Shown one piece after another: positions 36,681 through 45,412 of a stretch of DNA of 64,000 nucleotides. The notes below the pieces were generated by a model. That model was not told where the DNA came from. It did no database searches and saw only the letters and a program-made list of their open reading frames with translations. The position numbers and the translations under genes are program-made. Position 1 is the first letter of the stretch. The number at the start of each line of letters is the position of its first letter. Origin of the DNA: Achromobacter sp. Bel (lineage in GTDB: Bacteria > Pseudomonadota > Gammaproteobacteria > Burkholderiales > Burkholderiaceae_B); the NCBI RefSeq assembly GCF_012928505.1, contig NZ_JABBJN010000012.1:1-64000 (forward strand), written 5' to 3'.

Positions 36681-36684
36681 ACGC

Positions 36685-37848
36685 CTACAGCGCCCGGCCC
36701 ACGATCAGCGAATCCAGTGCCATGCCGGCGTCGCCGCTCTTGCCTTCGTACGGCAAGCGGCTCAGCACATAGCGCATCGCATTCAGGCGCGCGCGCTTCT
36801 TGCAATCGGACTTCACGACGATCCACGGCGCATCCGCCGTGTCAGTGTGCGCGAACATCGCTTCCTTGGCGCGCGTGTAGTCGTCCCACTTGTCCAGCGA
36901 AGCCAGGTCCACCGGGCTCAGCTTCCACTGTTTGAGCGGGTGCACCTTGCGCTGCAGGAACCGGCGGCGTTGCTCTTCCTGGCTGACCGAGAACCAGAAC
37001 TTGACCAGATGGATGCCGCTCGTGACCAGATGGCGTTCGAAATCAGGCACCTGGCGCAGGAAATCCAGATACTCCTGCTGCGAGCAAAAGCCCATCACGC
37101 GTTCCACGCCGGCGCGGTTGTACCAGGACCGATCGAACATCACGATCTCGCCCGCCGTGGGCAAGTGCTGCACATAGCGCTGGAAATACCATTGGCCCTT
37201 TTCGGTGTCCGACGGTTTTTCCAATGCGACCACGCGTGCGCCGCGCGGATTCAAGTGTTCCATCATGCGTTTGATGGTGCCGCCCTTGCCCGCCGCGTCG
37301 CGCCCTTCGAACAGAATCACCACGCGCTGGCCGGTCGCCTTGACCCAGGCTTGCAGCTTCAGCAGTTCGACCTGCAACTGGTACTTCTGCTTTTCATAAT
37401 TGCGGCGCAGCATGCGGTGGCGATACGGATAGATACCTTCGCGCCAATCGGTCGCCAGCTCCTCGTCGGGGTTGCGGCGCCCGCCTGGTCCCTGCGTATT
37501 GGCGTCCAGCAGCGCGCGATGCACGGCGCGGGCGTCATCCGGCGACAGTTCCTCGATGACGGAGCGCAGGGCTTCGTGGGCCTGCGCGTCAGGGCCGACC
37601 GTGTAGCGGCGCGCGATATCGGACAGCACCGACACGGTTTCCTGGCGAGCGGCGTTTTCGCGGGCGGCCACGCGCTTGCGGGCCTGCACTACGGGCTCGA
37701 TGGGCGGTACCGTCGCCGGCTGCCGCTGGCGCGTGCCCGTGCCCGTGCCGGCACGGGTGCGGGCGGTGCGTTTGGCGGCGGCACCGGCGCGCGGGTTCGG
37801 CGCGGCGGCAATGTCTTCTTGTCCGGCTTGGGGTCTCTTGTCTGTCAT
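36685..37848 (-). CDS. ppk2: Polyphosphate kinase 2
   Basis: Transfers phosphate between polyphosphate and nucleotides; 387 residues. The ATG ending at 37848 is used; the longer frame extends through non-coding sequence into the next gene. Residues 1-60 are a low-complexity Ala/Arg/Thr tail, and 60-130 a helical segment. The catalytic PPK2 domain (about 135-375) has Walker A 'FEGRDAAGKGGTIKR' (180-194), lid-module 'KPSDTEKGQWYFQRY' and Walker B 'IVMFDRSWYNRAGVE' (235-249). The N-terminal tail is longer than in minimal PPK2 enzymes. Class (ADP or AMP acceptor) cannot be settled. Confidence 0.92.
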   Translation of the reverse strand: MTDKRPQAGQEDIAAAPNPRAGAAAKRTARTRAGTGTGTRQRQPATVPPIEPVVQARKRVAARENAARQETVSVLSDIARRYTVGPDAQAHEALRSVIEELSPDDARAVHRALLDANTQGPGGRRNPDEELATDWREGIYPYRHRMLRRNYEKQKYQLQVELLKLQAWVKATGQRVVILFEGRDAAGKGGTIKRMMEHLNPRGARVVALEKPSDTEKGQWYFQRYVQHLPTAGEIVMFDRSWYNRAGVERVMGFCSQQEYLDFLRQVPDFERHLVTSGIHLVKFWFSVSQEEQRRRFLQRKVHPLKQWKLSPVDLASLDKWDDYTRAKEAMFAHTDTADAPWIVVKSDCKKRARLNAMRYVLSRLPYEGKSGDAGMALDSLIVGRAL

Positions 37849-38011
37849 GAATCCTGTCCTTGCTGCGCTTGTCGCCTGCCCACGCCCGCCGGCCAAACGC
37901 CGGCGGCCCATCAGGCAAAGGCGAAACCCTAACTCGCGCGCCGTGGCGTGGATTTGACGAGAATCAAACGTTGTAACATTTTTTACAGAATCAGGGTCCG
38001 CACGTCGAGAC

Positions 38012-39202
38012 CTACACCCGGTCCAGCCCCTGCTTGAGGTCGGCCAGGATGTCGTCTGGCGTCTCCAGCCCCACGGACAGGCGCAGCAGCCCTTCCGACA
38101 GGCCGTACTTCTCGCGGTCTTGCGCCGAATAGCTGGCATGCGTCATGGACGCTGGATGCTGGATCAGCGTTTCCGGGTCACCCAGGCTGACGGCGATGCG
38201 CGCCAGCTTCAGGCTGTTCAACAGATTCCGGCCCGCGGCCAACCCGCCCTTCAGCTCGAACGCCACCAGGCCGCCGCCCGCCGCTTGCTGGCGCTGCGCG
38301 ATGTCCGCGCCAGGAGTGCCTTCCAAGCCCGGGTAGAACACGTCGGCCACGGCCCGATGTTCGCGCAGCAGCTTGGCCACTTTCAAGGCGGATTCGCTAT
38401 GGCGCTGCACGCGCAGTTCCAGCGTCTTGATGCCGCGCAGCACCAGAAAAGCGGTGAACGGCGACAAGGTCGCCCCCGTGAAATAGCGCAGCCCCTGCAA
38501 CCGGATGGCGTCAATGTGCGCCTTGCTGCCCACCACCGCCCCGGCCAGCAGGTCGCCGTGGCCGCCCAGGTACTTGGTGGCGGAATGCAACACGATGTCG
38601 GCGCCATGCGCCAACGGGCGCTGCAGCACCGGCGTGGCAAAGGTGTTGTCCACGATGGTCAGCGCGCCCTGGCCGCGCGCGATGGCGGACACGGCGGCGA
38701 TGTCGACCAGCCGCAGGTTGGGGTTGGCCGGCGTCTCGAAATAGACGGCGCGCGTCTTGGGGCCGATCACGGCGGCGACGGTCTCGGGCCGCGTGAAATC
38801 GGCGAAGACCGCGCGGATGCCGAAGCGGCTCAACCCCTGCGTGAACAAGGTGAACGCGGTGCCGTAGACGATTTGGTCCACGACGATCTCATCGCCGCTT
38901 TGCAACAGCGAAAACAAGGTGGCGGAAATGGCCGCCATGCCGGAGGCCGTGACGACGCCAGCCTCGGCCCCCTCCAGCGAGGCCAGCCGCTCTTCCAGCA
39001 GCGCTTGCGTCGGGTTGCGCGTGCGGCCATAGACATAGCCTTGCTTTTCGCCCAGGCGGATCTGATCGAAGGCCTCGATGCTGTTCTGGGTGTATGTGGA
39101 CGTCAGATACAACGGCGGGGACAACGCGCCTTGTTCCTCCCGCGGGTCATAGCCCAGATGGATGGCACGGGTGGAGAAACCTTGCTGAGGGGTGTCGGAC
39201 AT
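38012..39202 (-). CDS. PLP-dependent trans-sulfuration enzyme (methionine gamma-lyase / cystathionine synthase family)
   Basis: Fold-type I PLP enzyme of sulfur amino acid metabolism, 396 residues, homotetramer in this family. 'YVYGRTRNP' supplies Y58 and R60 for the neighbouring active site. 'VDNTFATP' has D185, and '[12 protein letters not shown]' carries the Schiff-base Lys210. The overall pattern is closest to the methionine gamma-lyase group, but the loop 'YGTAF' (113-117) has Thr115 where canonical lyases have the reactive Cys of 'YGCTF'. So cystathionine gamma-synthase or O-succinylhomoserine sulfhydrylase activity is equally possible. The methionine importer lies about 2 kb away. Confidence 0.87.
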   Translation of the reverse strand: MSDTPQQGFSTRAIHLGYDPREEQGALSPPLYLTSTYTQNSIEAFDQIRLGEKQGYVYGRTRNPTQALLEERLASLEGAEAGVVTASGMAAISATLFSLLQSGDEIVVDQIVYGTAFTLFTQGLSRFGIRAVFADFTRPETVAAVIGPKTRAVYFETPANPNLRLVDIAAVSAIARGQGALTIVDNTFATPVLQRPLAHGADIVLHSATKYLGGHGDLLAGAVVGSKAHIDAIRLQGLRYFTGATLSPFTAFLVLRGIKTLELRVQRHSESALKVAKLLREHRAVADVFYPGLEGTPGADIAQRQQAAGGGLVAFELKGGLAAGRNLLNSLKLARIAVSLGDPETLIQHPASMTHASYSAQDREKYGLSEGLLRLSVGLETPDDILADLKQGLDRV

Positions 39203-39297
39203 TGTTGAACTCCTGTCATCGAATATTGCAAAGGCCTCGCGCCCTTGCCGGAAAACTGCGTTACATTCAAAACCATGTCCCCAATATCTGGTGCGCC

Positions 39298-40104
39298 ATG
39301 ATTTCCCAGGACAAGCCCCTGCAATCCCCGCGCGCGCGGCCTCGCTGGCTGCGTATGGCGCTCATTGCCGTGCTGGCGGTGCTGGCGTCGGCCGTGGTGA
39401 TCGGCCTGCGCAACGCCGGCGAACGCGAACAGGAACAGGTGGCCGCCACCGAAATCCGCAAAGTCGCGGACACGTTGAGCCTGATGGTCGGCAACCCGGA
39501 CGGCGGCCCCCAGGCCGTACCCGACATCGACCCGACGCCCAAGGCCACCGGTTTCTACGGTGAACTGGAACGCGTCATCAAGACCGTGGCCGGTGAACGG
39601 CTGGCGCAGCACAAGGCCTATCTTCAGGATCTGAACGACATCGGCATGCCCCGGCTGCTGGATGCGCACCGGCTGGCGCGCGACACCGGCCTGGTGGAAA
39701 GCCGCATGATCCTGGAGCAGGCCGAGCATCTGGTGCCGAAGTACCAGCAGCAAAGCCTGCAGGTACTGAAAGACATGCCCGCGCTGATCCGCTCGCTGGC
39801 GATCCGCGAGCCGGAAAAACAGAAGATGCTGACGAGCCTGGACGCGTCGCTGGCCCAACGCAGCGCCAACCTGGAACAGGTCTGGTCGCTGGAGGCGCGC
39901 ATCCTGCGCGAGTTCGGCCAGATGATCACGTTGCTGGACGACAACCGCCAGCACTGGTACGCCGACCACGACGAATTGCTGTTCGACCGCAATGACGACC
40001 TGAACCGGTTTCATCAGCACATGGCGGCGATCGGCAAACTGTCCGCCGAGCAGGAAAAACTGGGCAGGCAGCAGTTGGCGAGCATTCTCTCGGCGCTGCC
40101 CTGA
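39298..40104 (+). CDS. Membrane-anchored protein of unknown function
   Basis: A 268-residue protein with one N-terminal membrane helix (about 19-42) after a positively charged start, then a soluble, presumably periplasmic, all-helical domain rich in Glu/Gln/Leu with coiled-coil character (about 50-268). I recognise no domain. The ATG at 39298 is chosen because longer frames enter the divergent PLP-enzyme region. It is convergent with metI, 37 bp apart. Confidence 0.7.
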   Translation: MISQDKPLQSPRARPRWLRMALIAVLAVLASAVVIGLRNAGEREQEQVAATEIRKVADTLSLMVGNPDGGPQAVPDIDPTPKATGFYGELERVIKTVAGERLAQHKAYLQDLNDIGMPRLLDAHRLARDTGLVESRMILEQAEHLVPKYQQQSLQVLKDMPALIRSLAIREPEKQKMLTSLDASLAQRSANLEQVWSLEARILREFGQMITLLDDNRQHWYADHDELLFDRNDDLNRFHQHMAAIGKLSAEQEKLGRQQLASILSALP

Positions 40105-40141
40105 CCCGGTTTGTCCGCGCGCCCGCATCGCCACGCCCGGC

Positions 40142-40798
40142 CTATCGCTTATGGTCGGCGCGGCGCGACAGCCATTCGCCGGTGAACTGCACGATGGACA
40201 CCAGCGCGATCAGGATCACGATCACCTCGAACATCACGCGGGTTTCGTAACGTTCGTAGCCGTAGCGGATCGCCAGGTCGCCCAAGCCCCCTGCACCGAC
40301 CGCGCCCGCCATGGCCGACGCGTTGATCATGGCGATGACGCTGACGGTCATGCCGCCGATGATGCCCGGCAAGGCCTCGGGCAGCAGCACGTGGCGCACG
40401 ATGTGCCAGCGCCGGCATCCCATGGCGCGCGCCGCCTCCACCAGCCCGTGATCGACATCATTCAGGCTGACCTGCGCGATGCGCGCGAAGAACGGCACCA
40501 GGTTGGCCGACAGCGGCACGATGGCCGCCCAAGTGCCCAAGGTGGTGCCCACCAGAAAGCGCGTGAACGGCAGCATGGCCACCAGCAGGATGATGAACGG
40601 AATGGCGCGGAATGTGTTCACCGTGATCGACAGCGCCTTGTTCAAGCGCGGCTTGGGGTACAGATTTCCCGCTGCGGTCACCGTCAGGACGACTGCCAAC
40701 GCCAGCCCCGACACGATCGCGATGACGGCGGACACGCTGACCATCGCGAGGGTCTGCAGGAACGCCTGCAGGTATTTATCAAACATCGGCAGCGACAT
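40142..40798 (-). CDS. metI: Methionine ABC transporter permease
   Basis: Inner-membrane subunit, 218 residues, five hydrophobic segments, matching the length of E. coli MetI. 'FRAIPFIILLVAMLPFTRFLVGT' and the EAA loop 'EAARAMGCRRWHIVRHVLLPEALPGII' are MetI features. The start ending at 40798 overlaps the metN stop by 20 bp; a second ATG ends at 40786. Longer frames are shadow sequence inside metN. Last gene of metQNI. Confidence 0.92.
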   Translation of the reverse strand: MSLPMFDKYLQAFLQTLAMVSVSAVIAIVSGLALAVVLTVTAAGNLYPKPRLNKALSITVNTFRAIPFIILLVAMLPFTRFLVGTTLGTWAAIVPLSANLVPFFARIAQVSLNDVDHGLVEAARAMGCRRWHIVRHVLLPEALPGIIGGMTVSVIAMINASAMAGAVGAGGLGDLAIRYGYERYETRVMFEVIVILIALVSIVQFTGEWLSRRADHKR

Positions 40799-41882
40799 AA
40801 CCCAGCACCTTGATCTGATCCGCCAACCGCGCGGCGCGCGCGGCCTCTTCCTGTAATGCGCCCGCCGGCACCGACACCAGCAGACTGCCCTGCGCATGCC
40901 CGCGCAGCCGGTCCAGGCCGCCATGCAGCAGCGTCGCGGCCGGCCCCATCGCGGCCAATGCCTGCAACGACACGCCGTCGGGCCGCCCATGCCCCGTGAA
41001 GCGCAGCCGCAGCACGGCGACGCCTTCGCGGCCATGCAGATCGGGCACCAGCCTGGCTGCCAGGTCGGCCGGCAGTTCATGCTGCAACGGACGCAGCAAC
41101 GCGCGCGTGGCGTCCGCCTGCGGATTGCCGAACACGCGCCAGACCTCGCCCAGTTCCACCTTGCGACCGCCGTCCAGCACCAGCACCTGATGGCAGACTT
41201 CGCGGATCACCGCCATGTCGTGCGTGATCAGCACGACCGTCAGCCCCAGCTTGCGGTTGATGTCCTGCAGCAACGCCAGGATCGAATGCGTGGTCTCCGG
41301 ATCCAGCGCCGAGGTGGCTTCGTCGCACAGCAGGATTTCCGGCTGATGCACCAGCGCGCGCGCAATGCCTACGCGCTGCTTCTGGCCGCCCGACAGTTTG
41401 GACGGATAGACATCCGCCTTGTCGCGCAACCCCACCATGTCCAGCAGCGCGTCAACCCGCACACGCGCGGCGGCGGACGCAACGCCGGCCACGCGCAGCG
41501 GCAGCGCGACGTTCTCGGCCACCGTCTTGGCGGAAAGCAGGTTGAAGTGCTGGAAGATCATGCCGATGCGGCGGCGCAGGCCCACCAGCGCGTCTTCGTC
41601 CAGTTGGCCCACATCCACGCCGTCCACCAGCACGCGGCCGGCGGAAGGCCGCTCCAGCATGTTGATGGAGCGCAGCAATGTGGACTTGCCCGCGCCGCTG
41701 CGCCCGATAATGCCGAAGACTTCGCCGCGCGCGACCTGGAACGACACATCGGACAGCGCCGTCACCGTGCCCTGCGCACTTTGATAACGTTTTTGCAGCC
41801 CCTCGAAGACGATATGGGCGTCCGGCCCGGGCGTCTGCCCGGCCGCCGTGGCCGGACCGGGGTGGGAGAACTCGTACTGCAT
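40779..41882 (-). CDS. metN: Methionine ABC transporter ATP-binding protein
   Basis: A 367-residue ATPase. Walker A GRSGAGKST (60-68), signature LSGGQ (163-167), Walker B 'ILLCDEATSALD' and H-loop 'LITHDM'. The C-terminal region (about 275-360) is the NIL/ACT-like domain that senses methionine and inhibits uptake. It begins 1 bp after the metQ stop and overlaps metI, so the three are translated from one transcript. Confidence 0.94.
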   Translation of the reverse strand: MQYEFSHPGPATAAGQTPGPDAHIVFEGLQKRYQSAQGTVTALSDVSFQVARGEVFGIIGRSGAGKSTLLRSINMLERPSAGRVLVDGVDVGQLDEDALVGLRRRIGMIFQHFNLLSAKTVAENVALPLRVAGVASAAARVRVDALLDMVGLRDKADVYPSKLSGGQKQRVGIARALVHQPEILLCDEATSALDPETTHSILALLQDINRKLGLTVVLITHDMAVIREVCHQVLVLDGGRKVELGEVWRVFGNPQADATRALLRPLQHELPADLAARLVPDLHGREGVAVLRLRFTGHGRPDGVSLQALAAMGPAATLLHGGLDRLRGHAQGSLLVSVPAGALQEEAARAARLADQIKVLGYVAADV

Positions 41883-41883
41883 C

Positions 41884-42756
41884 TCAGAAAACCGGAATCA
41901 CGGAGCCTTCGTACTTGCTCAGGATGAACTGGCGGACTTCTTCCGAGTGGTAGGCCTTGATCAATTCGGGCACCCACGGCGCATTCTTGTCTGTCTCGCG
42001 CACGGCAATGATGTTCACGTAGGGATTGTTTTCCTTCTTTTCCACCGCGATACCGTCGCGCGTGGCGATCAGGCCGGCCTGGTAGGCGAAGCTGTTGACG
42101 ATCGCGGCGGTGTCCACGTCCGGCAAAGACCGCGCCAACACGACGGACGCGCTTTCGACAAAATTCAGCGCCTTCGGATTCGAGGTCACGTCGGCCAGCG
42201 TGGCCGTGCCGGTCGCCGGATCAAAGCCATCCTTGAGCGTGATCAGGCCCTGGTCGCGCAGGATCACCAGGGCGCGAGTCTGATTGCTGGGGTCGTTCGG
42301 GATGCCCACGCGAGCGCCGTCCGGCAGATCCTTCAGCGACTTGTACTTCCTGGAATAGAAAGCGATGGGCGAGATCAGCGTGTTAGCCACCGGCACCAGC
42401 CTGTAGCCGCGCTGCTTGATCTGGTCGTTCAGGAAAGGAATATGCTGGAAGGCATTGGCTTGCAGGTCGCCGTTGTTCAACGCTTCGTTGGGGCTGGCAG
42501 TGCCCGTGATGACCACGGGTTCGACCGCCAGGCCGTTCTTCTTGGCCACCTGCGTCACCACTTCCCAGATCTGCTCGTCGACGCCGCCCCGCACGCCCAC
42601 TTTGAGGGGCTGGGAGTCGGCGGAAAACGCCGGGCCATGGAACATCGCGGCGGACGCCAGCACGGCGCCCAGCAATGCCTTAAGGACGAGACGCGTCCGC
42701 TTGAGGGGCGCGGTCCGGCCCTGCGCGGCGCGCGCGCCCTGAATACCGATAGTCAT
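41884..42756 (-). CDS. metQ: Methionine ABC transporter substrate-binding protein
   Basis: Periplasmic receptor, 290 residues. 'PLKVGVRGGVDEQIWEVV', 'NEALNNGDLQANAFQHIPFLND' and 'VGIPNDPSNQTRALVIL' are NlpA/MetQ hallmarks. The signal peptide (about 1-45, long charged start, end FSA-D) lacks a lipobox Cys, unlike the lipoprotein MetQ of enterics. The order Q-N-I differs from the common N-I-Q. I saw no S-box or SAM-II riboswitch in the 142 bp upstream. Confidence 0.92.
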   Translation of the reverse strand: MTIGIQGARAAQGRTAPLKRTRLVLKALLGAVLASAAMFHGPAFSADSQPLKVGVRGGVDEQIWEVVTQVAKKNGLAVEPVVITGTASPNEALNNGDLQANAFQHIPFLNDQIKQRGYRLVPVANTLISPIAFYSRKYKSLKDLPDGARVGIPNDPSNQTRALVILRDQGLITLKDGFDPATGTATLADVTSNPKALNFVESASVVLARSLPDVDTAAIVNSFAYQAGLIATRDGIAVEKKENNPYVNIIAVRETDKNAPWVPELIKAYHSEEVRQFILSKYEGSVIPVF

Positions 42757-42898
42757 GGTGGAATCGCCTCTGCGTCAATGCGGTGATGAGAGAGACGATT
42801 CTAGGGACGGCCCCGGCGGCCACGAACGAATACTTCGTTGAGTCCTTATTACGGGGATCTTTGGATATGGTCGGGCGGCATAAGCCGTCCGCGGCGGA

Positions 42899-43324
42899 TC
42901 AGAACGGCTTGACGACGACCAGCGTCACGATGACGGCACAGGCGACGACGGTGATCGGCGCGTAGAAGTCCACCCCGGGCGGCCGCTTCGGGCTGCCATT
43001 GGCCATGCGGCGCAATGCGCCGCTCTGGATGCCCAGCAAGGCCGACAAGGCCAGCGCGGCGCCAACCTTGATCCAGATCCAGTTCATGGCAAACCAGCCA
43101 AAGGTCATCGCCAAATGCAGGCCGATCAGCCACGAGACGATCATTGCCGGCGTGGTTACCCAGAGCGTCCAGCGGCGTAGCGCGCCCAGCATCCTGCGTT
43201 CCTTCGGCGCGTCGTCGCCGTCTTGTGGCTGCGACGACAGCAGGAACAGCGAAACGAATAGCGACCCGACGATCCAGGTGACGACGGCCGCCACGTGGGC
43301 CATCTTGAGAAGTTGGTATGTCAT
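42899..43324 (-). CDS. CopD/HemJ-like integral membrane protein
   Basis: A 141-residue inner-membrane protein with four helices. 'LKMAHVAAVVTWIVGSLF' places a conserved His (H10) and Trp in helix 1, and 'RRWTLWVTTPAMIVSWLIGLHL' resembles the helix-2 region of HemJ-type protoporphyrinogen oxidases and the CopD family. The ATG ending at 43324 gives the shortest clean N-terminus; longer frames add non-hydrophobic residues. Function is not certain without comparison. Confidence 0.72.
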   Translation of the reverse strand: MTYQLLKMAHVAAVVTWIVGSLFVSLFLLSSQPQDGDDAPKERRMLGALRRWTLWVTTPAMIVSWLIGLHLAMTFGWFAMNWIWIKVGAALALSALLGIQSGALRRMANGSPKRPPGVDFYAPITVVACAVIVTLVVVKPF

Positions 43325-43420
43325 GGCCGGCATTATCACCGCTTGCGCGCAACCTGAAGCGCCGAAAGCGGGCGCCGGGTTGCGCCAAGGCAAATCGGCG
43401 CCGCGTGATCGAGGCGTGGG

Positions 43421-44323
43421 TTAGTTGCCGGGAGCCGCCGCAGCCGGCGTCACAGCCGGCGTCACAGCCGGCGCCGCGGCCGGCGGGGTCGCCGACGCGG
43501 CAGACGTGGCGGGAGCCACCGTCGTGGTGCCAGATGACGGCCCGACCGCCGGCGTCAGCACCGGCTTTGCCGCGTCGGCTTCCGTATTGCCCGGCGCGGC
43601 CGGCGATGCCGCGTGATTCGGCTCCGCTGCGGCCGCCGGCTTGTCGCCTGCCCCGGAGGGTCCGTTCGCGACGGCCGGGTTCAGGGTGTCGGCAGGCGTG
43701 TCCGGCGCAACCACCGGATCGGCAGGCGCAGGAGGCTTGGGCGCGTTGGCGCGGGCCCGGGCGGGCGGCGGCACGTGCGGCGCGGCGGCCGCTTCGGCGT
43801 CCGGCAGGAAGCGCTGCAGCAGCTGGAAGAAGCCTTCGTAGAATTTCGGCCGCGACACGGTCTGGCTGGCCGTCTTTACCAATGAATCGTCGCTGGATCC
43901 GAACGGCATGGACACCTGGCCCAGCACGCTCACGCCCACGCTGGCGGAACTGCTGGTGCGCTTGATCGAGTAGCGGTCCTGCACGGCGTTGGCGAACACC
44001 GTGGCACGCTGGTTGGCACTGCCGTCCGAGGCGCAGTCGATATTGAAATTGATCTGGGTATGCAGCCCGTCTTCACCCTGGAAATTCTTGTGCCCCGACA
44101 CCCGCGCCGGATCGAACCGGTCGATGTTGTAGCCCTGGCTCAGCAAAGCGCGGCGGCCCGCGTCGCAGGCGGTGGTACTGGCGGTGGGGAACGTGCGGGA
44201 AAACACCTCGTTCTGGGTGAAATCCTCTCGTTCGTAGGCCGGCTTGGGGGAGGTACATCCGGCCAAGACGGCCGTCAGGACGGCGAACAGCGGCAAAGCA
44301 ACACGACGGGTAACGCAGGGCAT
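43421..44323 (-). CDS. DUF2242-type lipoprotein with Pro/Ala-rich tail
   Basis: About 300 residues. The ATG ending at 44323 begins a lipoprotein signal with lipobox LAGC (Cys23). Residues about 30-165 are the conserved domain ('YEREDFTQNEVFSRTFP', 'RALLSQGYNIDRFDPARVSGHKNFQ', 'FANAVQDRYSIKR', 'SDDSLVKTASQTV'), which I place in the DUF2242 family of unknown function. The remaining ~130 residues are Pro/Ala/Gly-rich and probably cross the periplasm or peptidoglycan. Single gene. Confidence 0.8.
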   Translation of the reverse strand: MPCVTRRVALPLFAVLTAVLAGCTSPKPAYEREDFTQNEVFSRTFPTASTTACDAGRRALLSQGYNIDRFDPARVSGHKNFQGEDGLHTQINFNIDCASDGSANQRATVFANAVQDRYSIKRTSSSASVGVSVLGQVSMPFGSSDDSLVKTASQTVSRPKFYEGFFQLLQRFLPDAEAAAAPHVPPPARARANAPKPPAPADPVVAPDTPADTLNPAVANGPSGAGDKPAAAAEPNHAASPAAPGNTEADAAKPVLTPAVGPSSGTTTVAPATSAASATPPAAAPAVTPAVTPAAAAPGN

Positions 44324-44425
44324 AAGGGGTCCGGCTGGGAGCAACAGCCAGCATTATCGGCCAATAATCAAAACCCATATCAGGGACAGATTGCACCGGT
44401 GATACGTTGAAACAGGTTTGGCCGG

Positions 44426-45412
44426 CTATTGCGTCTCGGCCACCCGAATGCACCGCACCTCGTGCCCCGGCGCCACGGGCTCGATGCCGGGCACCGCCGC
44501 CTGGCAGCGGGGCTGCGCCAAGCCGCAACGCGGCGCGAACGAACAGCCGGGGGGCAAGGCGGCCAAGTCAGGCGGGGACCCCGGAATGGTTTCAAGTCGT
44601 TGCCCTTTGCGCATCGCGCCATGCGCCCTGCCCTTCAGCAAGGCCAGGGTGTAAGGATGACGGGGCGCGCGCAACAGGTCGGCGACGGTACCTTGCTCGA
44701 CGATCCGGCCGCCATACATGACGGCGACGCGGTCCGCGATCTCGGCGGCCGCGCCGATGTCATGGGTCACGAACACGATGGACAGTCCCAGTTCACGCTG
44801 CAATTCGCGCAACAGCAGCAGGATCTGGATCTGGACGGTGGCGTCCAGCGCAGTCGTGGGTTCATCGGCCAACAGCACCTTGGGATTGCAGGACAAGGCC
44901 AGCGCGATCATGGCGCGCTGGCGCATGCCGCCGGACATCTCGTGCGGAAAGGCCTGCAGGCGGCGCTCCGGGCTCGGAATGCGGACCCGTTCGAACAACG
45001 ACAAAGCCTGCGCGCGCGCCTGGGCGGCCGTCTTGCCCGTATGCCGGCGGACCATCTCTTCAATTTGACGGCCCACGGTGTAGACCGGATCCAACGCCAG
45101 CAGCGGTTCCTGGAACACCATGGACACCACGGGCCCGCGCATGCCCGCCAGCTCGCGCGGGCTCATCGCCAGCACGTCGCGCCCGTCCACCTGCATCTGG
45201 CCGCGGATGCGCGTGCGGCGCGGTGGATGCAGGCGCATCAGTGCACGCAGCGTCACGCTTTTTCCCGAGCCCGATTCGCCGATCAGCGCGACGGCCTCGC
45301 CGCGCCCCACTTCCAGGTTCACGCCATTGAGTGCATGCACGGTCTTCGCGCCGGCCTGGAAAGCGACTTCCAGGTTGCGGATACTGACGAGCGGTTGCGG
45401 GGCGGACGTCAT
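44426..45412 (-). CDS. Oligopeptide-type ABC transporter ATPase (DppD/OppD-like)
   Basis: A 328-residue ATPase starting at the ATG ending at 45412; the longer frame is shadow of the upstream gene. Walker A GESGSGKS (45-52), signature MSGGMRQ (159-165), Walker B '[12 protein letters not shown]'. The C-terminal oligopeptide domain contains a Cys-rich stretch ('GCSFAPRCGLAQPRC'), a feature of OppD-type subunits. Its start overlaps the DppF-like stop by 4 bp. Last gene of the five-gene importer. Confidence 0.93.
   Translation of the reverse strand: MTSAPQPLVSIRNLEVAFQAGAKTVHALNGVNLEVGRGEAVALIGESGSGKSVTLRALMRLHPPRRTRIRGQMQVDGRDVLAMSPRELAGMRGPVVSMVFQEPLLALDPVYTVGRQIEEMVRRHTGKTAAQARAQALSLFERVRIPSPERRLQAFPHEMSGGMRQRAMIALALSCNPKVLLADEPTTALDATVQIQILLLLRELQRELGLSIVFVTHDIGAAAEIADRVAVMYGGRIVEQGTVADLLRAPRHPYTLALLKGRAHGAMRKGQRLETIPGSPPDLAALPPGCSFAPRCGLAQPRCQAAVPGIEPVAPGHEVRCIRVAETQ

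Noticed and set aside
37849-38011. Short inverted repeats (TTTGA/TCAAA, TGTAA/TTACA) upstream of ppk2
   Set aside because: Five-base arms in AT-rich DNA are likely by chance, and no promoter pair fits them well enough to annotate.
37849-38139. N-terminal extension of PPK2 by about 97 residues
   Set aside because: It crosses an AT-rich spacer and the end of the neighbouring gene, and the ATG at 37848 fits the PPK2 N-terminus.
42757-42898. Possible SAM riboswitch upstream of metQ
   Set aside because: I could not find an S-box core or SAM-II pseudoknot elements in the spacer; only short unrelated repeats are present.
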